Origin: Pilatotrama ljubarskyi
Taxonomy: Eukaryota > Basidiomycota > Agaricomycetes > Polyporales > Polyporaceae
Length of the DNA stretch: 36,092 nt
Direction: 5' to 3'
Assembly (NCBI GenBank): GCA_022385805.1
Contig: MU277809.1
Coordinates: 1 to 36,092 of the forward strand
Shown: positions 20,815 to 30,598 of the stretch, piece by piece
Position numbering within the stretch: the first letter of the stretch is position 1
Layout of the letters: each line of letters begins with the position of its first letter
Translations under genes and position numbers: made by a program
The notes under the pieces: generated by a model
Database searches by the model: none
What the model saw: the letters and a program-made list of their open reading frames with translations, nothing else
What the model was told of the DNA's origin: nothing

Positions 20815-23417
20815 ATGTCTACAACACCGCACCCGGCCGCCTCGCCCTCCCCAGACTCCCCACCGACTCATCAGGCCGTCGATGGTCACGGCAGACCCCA
20901 GCAAATGAATGCTGACCTGCAGGTGAGCCTCGGCAACTTAATGCAAGGACTTGCTCTGGTAGCCAACGCAGGTGTTCAGGCTTCAGCCCGTCAGATGACA
21001 GAGACGTCACATAGCGTAACTGGCAACCAGGACGAGGTACGTTGAGCATTTCAGTGTTGTCATTGAGCAATGACGAGAGAACATACTCACCTGAGGTATA
21101 CACTACAGACAAATACGGTGGTCCAACCGGTCGAACTCGGGCAGCCCAGCATGCCTGTAACAGTTTCCTCCGGCGCTCCTCCCCCAAGCCAGCTGCCTCG
21201 GGCTCCTCGCCAGGTGTTCGGGAATCTCGCTTTGGGTGGAGGCCTTCCTAATGTGCAAGGTGGTGCCCAGCAGCCTCTGCAGTATCCCAACGCACTCCCG
21301 TGGATAAACGCAGCTCCTCCGGGCGCGAATGTACCACTGACAACACAGCAATACGAGGCTGGTAAGCTTCCGCCTCACAATTCATAGCATAGCCATGTCG
21401 AGGTACTTACTGTCATTCCCTAGCGCTTGCGTTCATGACAACGCTGCAACAGATGCAACAAGGGCCATATGGCGCACCTCCCGGCCCTCTGGGATCCCTT
21501 ATAGAACAGCCTGCGATGTCGAGCGTCCTTGGCCGTCATCCGTTGCTGTCCAACAGTGGATTTCCAATGTCAAGCGGCCCAATGTCTTCGAACACCACCG
21601 CTTTGCATACCGGAGATCCTCTACAGTTCCCTGGGCATTCAGCAGATTTCTCAGGGTGTAAGAGTTTCGTTCATTGGGGTAAATATATGCTGATTCACCA
21701 TGTCCATGTTTTCACAGTTGCTAGCATGAATGGACCCACAGTTGCAGGGCCACACCAGCTCCATGAAGGTGCTGGACCATCCGAGTCGAGCTCGTCTATC
21801 GATAGCGAGGGTTTTCAGGTCACGGAGGCCCGAGGCACTGCGTTCTCAGCTCCAGCAGAGTCGTCTCAGAGCTCGTCTTTGCAGCCCGAAGTCACCATCA
21901 GTGTGGACTTCAACGAAGATGGTGATGAGAATGACGCTGACCTAGAAGCCTTCAACCCAGCACAACGACAAGTGATTCGCCGGATTGTCCAGCGGATGGT
22001 CGATGTGGCATACCGGAAGCTCATTTCCCGGCTCGAGATCCTCATCAAGGCAAAGGACCACCGGAGCAGTCAAAAACGCAAGGTCCCTACCGCAATCCAG
22101 GTGAGCGGCCCTATATGCATAAAATCAGCTCATTGTGATGTCCTCAACGTTGAGACGTACAGAATGCTGTGCACCAGGACATGCGCCGGCTTCTTGGTGT
22201 ACCTGCTGGCACAGTAACAGGTCGTAGACAAGGGGACTTCCAAGTGCCCGCCCCCTTGGCGATGGGGTCAGACACGCGCACTGCACCGAATGGCGATACA
22301 ATCTGGAACCCAGATTGGACTCTCAAAGTCAACGAGGGTGTGAACGCAGCTTATGTACAAGCTGCTGCCGCGCTTGTCAAACAAAATGGGGGTTAGTAGC
22401 GCACGATCACTTTATAAGAACATCATGAGCTCACCACACTTGCAGTACAAGGTCACAAGCTTCCCGCTGACCTTGCCGACGATCTGGGAACTATCCAGCA
22501 CTCAGCGCGCACATATTGGCGTACTCTGAAGAAGAAGTACCTCTCGCAGACTGATGAAGTGTGGGCGCAGAAGGCCGAGCAGAAGAGGATCAATGACAAA
22601 CTCTATGGACGTCGCCACCGCGTAAGTACACTCTTACCTGTCAAGTTGATGACTGCCACATATGCTGCATTTCAGAGGGCAGATGGGCTCCGCCAAGGGA
22701 TCCCCGTCTTCCGGCAGATCTTTGGGAAGGAGAATACAGTTGGGGTCGAGGAAGTTGTACAGAGCCCCTGGCAGAGCGACGAGGCTGAGAGCGACGGCGA
22801 AGCTGACCATGCAGAGTGGGAGCAGTGTCGGAAAGCCTTTGGGGCCAGCACAAATGCCTACGAAGTACGGGGGCATGCTTGGAAGGGCCGGAAGGTCTGT
22901 GGTTCACGTCAGCTTCCCATCAGATGTTATGTTACTGATGAACACATAGCTGAGCACTTTATACGTCACGCTCGCCGTATGCGCACGCTTCGACAAGGAG
23001 CGCCGTGATGCACGCACTCTCCTCCGGAGCCAGGGTCGCGCAGAGCTGGACGGCTATCATGCAGACGATGAAGCAGCCGGCGAGCAGGACGCGGACACGT
23101 ATCCCGAGCTGTCAGATACAGAGCGCATAGCACTCAGAAGTCAGCTCGAGGCGTCCGTGGCAAATTGGTACAGCATCTACCTGAATCCTGCCCAACAGAC
23201 TGACCGCTTCCGAGGTCCTGCAGCGAACCGGCGGGAGTTTCCCCGCAAGGACAGCTCCACTGGTCGACGAACACTCTACAAAGAGTGTTTTAGCCGTAAG
23301 TGGGCCGCCGAAAACGCTGAGCACTCACGGTGGTATGAAAGTGCACCGTCCTGTCCTCCGGAGTTCACGACCTTCAAGCTCGACATTCCCCAGACGCTCA
23401 TTCCACGGGGTGATTAG
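20815..23417 (+). CDS. Conserved basidiomycete hypothetical protein, convergent to the tnp2 transposase
   Basis: CDS join(20815-21036, 21109-21361, 21424-21657, 21718-22100, 22163-22391, 22446-22621, 22676-22894, 22950-23417), 727 residues. All eight exons join in phase with introns of 54-72 nt; the last intron uses an unusual donor, GTCTGT. The N-terminal 300 residues are rich in Pro, Gln, Ser and Gly and look disordered, ending in an acidic patch (FNEDGDENDADLEAF). The rest contains charged, probably helical segments: RRIVQRMVDVAYRKLISRLE, then HQDMRRLLGVP, an IWNPDW motif, ARTYWRTLKKKYLSQTDEVW and NDKLYGRRHR. This layout resembles a widespread basidiomycete protein of unknown function (from memory, not searched). 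No catalytic motif seen. Its stop lies 256 bp from the stop of the convergent transposase gene, so it may be the second gene of that element, perhaps a DNA-binding partner, but this is inference. Confidence 0.78.
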
Positions 23418-23673
23418 GCATGGCTGGCTGAGATTGAGGAGCTATGAGGAGTCTTCGACAATGATATGATGGGGGATCTACGTACCTGACCTATCACTGC
23501 AGCAGTACAGCGATGACGATGGAAGCGAAGTTTATCAGTATGTTGTATGTCTACCTATGCGCGTATGCCATTGTATGCTCTATGTCAGGGTTCTTATGTA
23601 TGATCACGTCCGTGAGCCGCGTTAGCACCCTGGGTGGTGGTACAGCACATTGTATGCATTGTCAGTCTCACTA

Positions 23674-26600
23674 CTACGTTATCACAGGCTGTTGGGGATT
23701 CGGGTCAGCATGTACATCTGGGAGGCTGCCTACTAGGCAGCATGGCGACTCACATTTCGGCTCAGAGGCATGGTGATCCAGCAACGCTGTCCATGCAGAT
23801 GAATGGTATGGTGAGCGACAGGGCAGAGGAGGTCACTGAGTGCGACGATTGGGCTAGGTGAAGGTTCCGAGGCTGGATCAAGGTAATGGTCGTACGCCCA
23901 GGCTTGAAGACCGAACATGCGAGCACTGCGGCGTCACACTGAGGTCTGAGAGCGTCTCATCAATGAAGAGTGCTGGTGCTCACCTTGTTTCCCAACACGT
24001 GCCATTGAAGGACTCCTGGACCAGCGGGCGCAGCCAGCGCACATACACAAATGAGTGCCGAGCAAGCCCCGCAGACTCCAGGGAGTCATACAGCACGACA
24101 TGCTGTATCTCTCCAACATGTGTGGTGCCAGCTTCAGATGTCCGAACAAGAACCAGCGAGCTTGCGGTTGAGGAAGAGCGACTTGACGCGTAGTAACGAT
24201 TCCCGGACACAACGACATAGTCGAAGAATGTTGCCATATTGACGAGAAGCTTGCTTGCCGGATCCGAAGAGATTGTCGTATCTGAACGGAATGCCACTAG
24301 CGGGAACCGTGCGCTCATGTACGCGAGAAAAGCGTAGTATACAGTGGCGTCCATGTAGTCTCTTGACGACCGAGGGCTGAATGCGCACGCAACGTTCTCT
24401 GCGAGATCTGTCAGATGTGCATTCGCCACAGATGCACATCATATGGTACGCACCGTCCATGTACAGCTCGTCTATTTCTTCAGCGAGCTGCTGAAGAGTA
24501 CCACGGTGATCCGAGGTCGCTTGCTGCATCAAGCGGCATGTCATGTAAAAGGTTGTCGTCGAGGGGAAAAGAAGCCCCTGCGTTATCTGTAAGCAAAGGC
24601 ATGAGAGTGCTATACAGAGTGAGCACGGCCAAGGACTCACCATGCGGTGGAGCTGGGCGGTACGGTAAAACTCCCGGAAGAATGTGCACTCGATTTCGCC
24701 GCCTTCATGGTTATTTGTTTCATATGCCTTGAGAATCTTGTTCAGCCGTTCAAAGACAAATGTCCAATACCCTCGAAGAGGGCCGTAGTCACGTATAAAC
24801 TCGGCTGTATGAGTCGCATAGTGGTGGTTGGGCCGAATGACGTCTGGGCCGTACAACTAAACACGAAGGAATGAGAGTCAGCCCCCCATATCCCATGATC
24901 GATCAGCTCGTCACTGCAGAAACACTGGGAACGAAATGAAACTCACTTCAATGAGCTCGACACAGTACTCCCGGATGAGCTTGTCGGCCTCTTGGAGCTG
25001 CGCTTCACTGATCACATCCAAGAGGAAAAGCCTGATCGCGGTGCAGAGTTTCAAGAAGTTGTCCAGGTCATGGGGATGTAACCGTGGTGTCTGTGCTTGT
25101 TCGTCCTCCTCATCATCGAGCCACTCGTCGTCGTCGCTGTCAAGCTGAGCGCCTGCATCGTCCGCTTCAAGGACCATGTCCTGCATGGTACGTAGGTAGG
25201 TATGAGTGCCGCATGACTGCGAAGTACATCACGATACGTACCTGAGCCTTCTCTGTGGGCTTGCGTGGACGACTTGACCTTCGAGGCTGCTGCTCGGATT
25301 CCTGTTCACCACAACAGAATGGTCAGATTCTCGTCGAAGTCCACAGCCATGTCAGAGTGCTCACTTGAGCAGTGCTACGTACTTTTGTTGTTGACTTCGC
25401 CCTCTGTTTGGCCTTGGGCTTGTTCGTTGCTGCAGGAGCCCCCGATTTCTTCGCTTGTTGTTGCATCTTCTTACGTGTGACGCCTTCGTGAATCGTGTTT
25501 AGACGTTGCTTGAGAAACTCAGGATCGACGTCTACGTTGTTCTGGACTTCCCATAACTCTGGAAGCTATGAGAAATCGCCGATTAATGCCCACCTGATGG
25601 AGATAACGGGCAAGAGGACGTACAGCGAGCGGCCCCACCACTGTGGCGAGTATCAGCCATTGATCAGCCGTTAGAGAGCCCCCTGCGGGTTCGCCAACAA
25701 GGCGAGGTAAGCGACCCAGTTTCGAGGGTAGTGTGAGCTGAGAGCCCGTCAATCAGTTTCGGTTCAATGTACAAACGGCAAATTCATTGCCCGGTTCACT
25801 CACCTCGGCAAGGATCTCATGTAGGCGACGAACTTCCTTGCTCTTGCGAAATATCTTGAGCTGGATCCAAATATGGTAGAAGTGCGTCTTGACAAGCCCT
25901 GCAATCGGTGAACAGAATATCAGTCATGGCACGTATAGTTGGATCTCTGTTGCTCACCCAGAAACAGATTGTGCATTGGGTCGACAACAATCATGCGGCA
26001 TAAGTCAAAGTATGGCAGACGCGCCAACTCAGACCATCTTGTCGCGAATGCCTTTGCATATGCGTCACGATCAGCCTTTGTTGAGAGCGCCTTATACTCT
26101 GCCATCATTTTGCGGTGCTGTGCGTCCGTTCTCCGAATTGAGCCTGTCAGAAAGTCAGCAGCGACGATATATCCATGGTGTTCCGACTCACCACCAGGTG
26201 TGAAGGCAGCCAAGGTGGCTTTGAGCCCTTGCGAGAGCCAGTCCTTCGTACAGAAGAACGTGTGTGCATGTGATCCAAACCCACCAAGCTTATGCGCTGC
26301 CGGTTTGTCGCAGAATACACCAACAAGGATTACGCGCACACGCCGACCTCCAGGATATCGTGGGGTGGGCACCACAATTCCATCGCGCCAGAGCCTGATG
26401 AGCTCGTTCACGATGATGTGGAGGAAGTGTTGAGTTTGATCGGGATCTGCTTCCCTGGGGCCTGGCATTATCATCGTGAGCAACAGATTGCTCGCTCGAT
26501 ACCTAGTGGAACGAATGTTGTTCATTAGATACCTGACTGCTGACAGATACATGGAACAGGGCATGCGCGTACCTCAGGAATGGCGGCAGATTGACTATAT

Positions 26601-28340
26601 TGAACGACATGGGACACGAAGTATACGAGGGCGAAATCAGGCTCCGGAGGTATGAAAACCTAGCATCACATTATGTGAATATGATCGGATGGGTGAGAAG
26701 GATGTTAGACGTACCAGTCTACGCCTAAAGCGAGTCCAATCCTTAGTTCACCGTCAGGATCCTCCGGTAAGTCGTGACGAAAGAACGGTTTCCCATCTGG
26801 ACCGAGCAGGGAACGACTGATGAGCCCATCGAAGAAGTCGTACAGCCATCCGGTAATGCGTGATCGTTGATGCCAAGCTGACATTGCATCTTCCATCCCA
26901 GGTTGAGCGAGCAGATCTGCAAGCTGCTCTGTGATGGTCTTTGCTGGAGTACGTAGGCGTGGCTTTGCTGAGGCACGATGGCCCTGTTTCTTGCCCTGTG
27001 AACGGCGAGGCATCTCTTCCTTGAAGAGTAGATCATCGCAGTCTCGGCAACGAGAGGTTGCAGGGAACACGGGGTAGGGGCGTAGGCAGTTGGGACAGGT
27101 TGGATACATCGTGAAGGATGGCTCGAGGCGAAGGGTAGAGAGGCAGCCGCGTAGCGACGTCCGGAGAAGAGGCACCAGGGAAAGCTGGCCAGCTTCAGCA
27201 AGGATGTATCCGATGACGGTGAGCGCAACGTCACAGAATCGAAAAGGGAGGTGCGCGGATACATGAAGCCAAGTGACAAGAAGCATCGCGAGGACGACAG
27301 CAGGGTGCGCGAGCTCGAAGGCCGACCGCGCAGCAATCTGGAATGGCTGCGGACTGTAGAAGGGGTCGGGTACGTGTAGTTGAGCCATGGCTTGTTCATC
27401 CAAAGCTATCGGTTCGAGCACATGCTGAAGCTCAGCGGACGTTGACGCGCTTGGTGTAGTGTCACCCTGCATCGTCGGGGCAGACGTGCCTGATGATGTG
27501 CCTGAGGTGCGACTACTGGAGGGTGCTGAAACATCCGTTGGCAGGACGCCAGACGGCGGAGAGTTTGAGGGAGGTCCCTCAGTGGTGGCCTCGTCGTTGC
27601 CACACTCCTCCCATCCATCGTCATCGAGGATGGGCACCGTAGTAGGAGTATCTGCTGTGCGTAGTCAGAAGTACATACTCTGTTGTGATAAGGGCTCAGA
27701 CGTACCGAGTTCATCTTGTGGGCCACAGCGCGGGGTCGGACAGTCAGGCTCTGCTTCCAAATTGAGGTCGCGATTCGACGACGAGGAGAGTGCGGGGATG
27801 GTGTTCACGAAGAGCGACGTCTGTGCCAGCGCAGAGGCCGATGTTGTGGGGGGTTGGAAAGCGTTCGTGATGAACGCCCACAACGGAGTGGCGACCCCTG
27901 TGAGAAAGGAAGAACCTCCAAATCGGGACCCTCCGGTGCTGTTCGAGGATGCAGAATGGTTCCCCGGATTTGTTGCATTTTCCGCGACCTCTTCCTATAT
28001 CGCTACGGTAAGCAATCTGATCAACAATTACAGAGGCATCCGGGGAGTACTTGCCATGTCTGACGTTTCCTGCGCAGAGCGGCCTGACGCACCGCCCTCG
28101 ACTTGAGCGGCGGCAACTCCTGAGACGTCTTCACAACCTGATGTGCTCTTGTACCTGTGCTCCCAAATGACCTGTATCGCCGCATTGCGCCGTTTTTGCG
28201 CATAATGACCATCTCGAGTGGATCGAGGGACTGGGGCGCCTTTGCACTTTGCACAGAAACACCGTACTTGACCTTTCTGCTCAATGCAGGCTGTCAGCAG
28301 CGCAAGCGACGCTCCAAGGCCAGGTACTCACAGGAAGCAT
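23674..28340 (-). CDS. tnp2-like transposase of a CACTA (EnSpm) type element, 17 exons
   Basis: Read on the minus strand, exons are 28340-28332, 28276-28032, 27938-27706, 27654-26715, 26659-26573, 26532-26192, 26143-25958, 25898-25804, 25737-25624, 25565-25383, 25301-25242, 25180-24947, 24856-24641, 24586-24454, 24407-23984, 23925-23754 and 23688-23674, giving about 1,228 residues. Every junction keeps the frame and no stop interrupts. Family landmarks run in order: an N-terminal Cys pair region (CFCAKCKG), YPTCPNCLRPYP with a further CRDCDDLLF, ELRIGLALGVDWF, SCPMSFNIVNLP, NLLLTMIMPGPREADPDQ, VRVILVGVFCDKPAAHKL, RWSELARLPYFD, the diagnostic VVDPMHNLFLGLVKTH, IRPNHHYATHTAEFIRDYGP, WTFVFERLNKILKAYETNNH and a C-terminal WAYDHY...RCWITM. 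The acidic and Lys-rich linkers in the middle are less conserved. Exon 3's acceptor is my least certain choice (N-terminal part). An intact frame suggests a recently active element. Confidence 0.88.
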
Positions 28341-29025
28341 CTTGGGGGACCAGCTGCAATGGCTCTCGGATCGACGCTGGAGCTCGAAGCCGGTCAGGCG
28401 CTCCCCTAAGCCACCAATGGATGTGCAGCAGTACTATGGGAAGACAGTAATGGAGAGAAAGCGTGCTCGGGACGCGTTAAAGTTCGCTTGTATGATGGTT
28501 GTGCAGCGGCGGCAGGACACGGTAGTTAGTCCTATCCAGCATAGCTACCCAGATATCCTAACCCGACGCCGCATCGCGCAAAATCGCCCACGTAGCTCAA
28601 CATCGCACACCGGAAACGCACAGCTTCATGTGCGTGGATGATGTCATCAGCCTCTTTGAAGGGTTTCTCTAGCTTCAGCACTGACGATAGGTGTTGTTGA
28701 GCGTCAAAGTCCAGAGCCATAACGTCCAGTCCGACTCCGCAAACAAGCTGAGCAGCGAAAGATATCACATAGCTGGGGGCTGACCCCGAGACATACATGC
28801 TTATATACGAGATGACTCGAGCAAGCAAACAGAGCATAGTGACATGATAGTGACGTCCAGCGCAAGAAAGAGACCATGGCACAAGCAGAGGATGTCCGCC
28901 TGCTCAGGGAGCGGCTATTGCCGCGTACTGCCCCTTTTGGCCTTGTGCCGGTCGCAGGCAGAGGCGTGTCGCCTAATGCGGAGGTTAAGCGCTTGCAATG
29001 CTCACGACGCTCGAGCTACTCACTA
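28341..29025. other. Region between the transposase start and the next minus-strand gene
   Basis: It contains a TATATAAG on the minus strand (28801-28808) and a short open frame below it, listed separately. Otherwise nothing recognisable. If a mobile element ends just beyond the transposase, its right border should be here; no inverted repeat to the left side was found by eye. Confidence 0.4.
28532..28720 (-). CDS. Possible small protein, 62 residues
   Basis: An ATG at 28720 opens a 63-codon frame beginning MALDFDAQQHLSSVLKLEKP, 80 bp downstream of a minus-strand TATATAAG (28801-28808). The composition (charged, amphipathic, with ADDIIHAHEAVRF) looks protein-like, but I do not recognise it. 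It could also be an upstream exon or leader of the transposase transcript, which starts further along on the same strand, or simply a chance frame. Confidence 0.25.
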   Translation of the reverse strand: MALDFDAQQHLSSVLKLEKPFKEADDIIHAHEAVRFRCAMLSYVGDFARCGVGLGYLGSYAG

Positions 29026-29844
29026 CTACAGATGCATCTGCCCTAGTTTGACTTGTACAGGCTCAACATCCACATGATCCTCTAGCCGGAGCTTCTCTAG
29101 CGCTGCTACAAGGCTGTTCGCCGTACGGACGGGGCGGGGACGGGGGCGTATGGCGTTGGGGCGGCGTGGCCTTGTTGCATGATCACGAAGTTCCTGTAGT
29201 ACAAAGATGCTCAGAACAGGGAGAAGAAGTCAATGCACGGTGACTCACCTTTATATGCCCGACATACTGCAAAACTTGCAGCCATGAGTCCTGAGCCGGG
29301 ACTTGTCCAGGAGTTGTGAGGAGGTCACGCGCGAAGTCGTAGACCCAAAGATAGATGCGAATACCCTGCACGGACTTGCCCCTGACGTGCTTCAACCGCG
29401 CAAGCCACATCGGAGCGCGATGTTCATCCTCATCGCCGACGAATTCATCGATCACAACGATGAGGCGGCGCATGAAGAGAACAGGCTCCAGGGTGAGGAG
29501 GAGCCTGTAAGTCGAGGGATCCCGGAAGAACCCATCAACCTCGCCCTGCAGAGAGTTAATATCAGAGAGCGTGATTGAACAGACTGACGTACCTCGACTT
29601 CCTCAACAGAAAGCCTAACAGTGACGTTCTCCTGGTTGTTCGAACTCTTCAGTACGTCCTGCCCCAGCTTGTCCCTGTCGAGAAGCGCTGCAGTGAAGCG
29701 CTCTGCCGGTGTGGCTGGCTCATGCGCGGGCTTGGGCTTTGCTAAAAGATCGCGAGGCCGAAGTGGTGGCAGGCTGGTGTTGCGCCACGGCATCGAGCGA
29801 GACTTGAGAGTGCGCGAGAAAGCACGAGAGGTATCACGAGGCAT
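29026..29844 (-). CDS. Hypothetical protein, three exons
   Basis: CDS complement(29026-29193, 29249-29545, 29593-29844), 238 residues, starting MPRDTSRAFSRTLKSRSMPW. Introns of 47 and 55 nt join in phase. The N-terminus is basic and Pro-rich. The central part reads like a folded domain (FFRDPSTYRLLLTLEPVLFM, RLIVVIDEF, APMWLARLKHVRGKSVQGIR, YLWVYDFARDLLTTPG, LQVLQYVGHIKELRDH). The end is Arg/Pro-rich (RPRRPNAIRPRPRPVR) and then acidic. I do not recognise the family. A TATA box on the same strand lies about 67 bp upstream of the ATG. The gene is divergent from the one at 30599. Confidence 0.68.
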
Positions 29845-29910
29845 GATTGGCTTGGGGGAGAGCAGTGCAAGCGACAAGAGATGGAGCAGCGCACCTGAGA
29901 TGGCAGGCCA

Positions 29911-29916
29911 TTTATA
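29911..29916 (-). promoter_or_regulatory. TATA box (TATAAA) for the 29844 gene
   Basis: On the minus strand TATAAATGG reads at about 29916-29908, 67 bp upstream of the ATG at 29844. Confidence 0.65.
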
Positions 29917-30474
29917 CAGAAATCTGGAGGAGCGATGAAGTGAACGATGAGGTGCGAGGAAGCGTAGGTGGTAGTAGCGCAATGAAGCGTCGGTGCGTAG
30001 CCTACGTCGCGCGGGAACTCTATCTAGGTGCCGCGTTCGAGTCGCGCGCGGCTCAGCTGTGTTGTGCTTCACGAGATAGCAACTTCGGGCGATCGCTGCT
30101 GCATGGGATAGCCAAGGCTGAGTTACCTGAGCTCTCGAAGATCGCTCAAAACAAGCGCGATTTCTCACAGCGCCTGGTGCTACGTGAGTGCTACTTAGGC
30201 TATGCTATGGGATACGTGGGCTAGACCGGATATCCTCACGCATCCCGGCCAGAGCGATTTGAGGACTTCACGCAGTGATGCGAGGGATGCACCGCGTGGA
30301 CTGTCCGTTACAAGAGAACTGTCCTCGTGAACACTGGCTCTTCAGCCTGGCTTCGCGACGCCCACAAATCCGTCAGTGTCTGATCTTTCTTCCCAGCCCG
30401 CCGCGAGGCTCGAATGCTGGGCCAGGATTGGTCTCATTGAGCCATCGATGTGCCGGAGCTGGTCGCCACCAGAT

Positions 30475-30480
30475 TATAAA
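30475..30480 (+). promoter_or_regulatory. TATA box (TATAAA) for the 30599 gene
   Basis: TATAAAGG lies 119 bp upstream of the ATG at 30599. The 755 bp between the two divergent start codons (29844 and 30599) contains one TATA box facing each way. Confidence 0.65.
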
Positions 30481-30598
30481 GGCTCGTCAGGATGTCCGAA
30501 GCCTGAGCCCCATCTGCATCATCGCCCACCTCATTTCGTCCCCGCATCCTGCAGCACCACTTGCCATCTTCTAGTGTTCTGCTCATCCTTCATTCATC

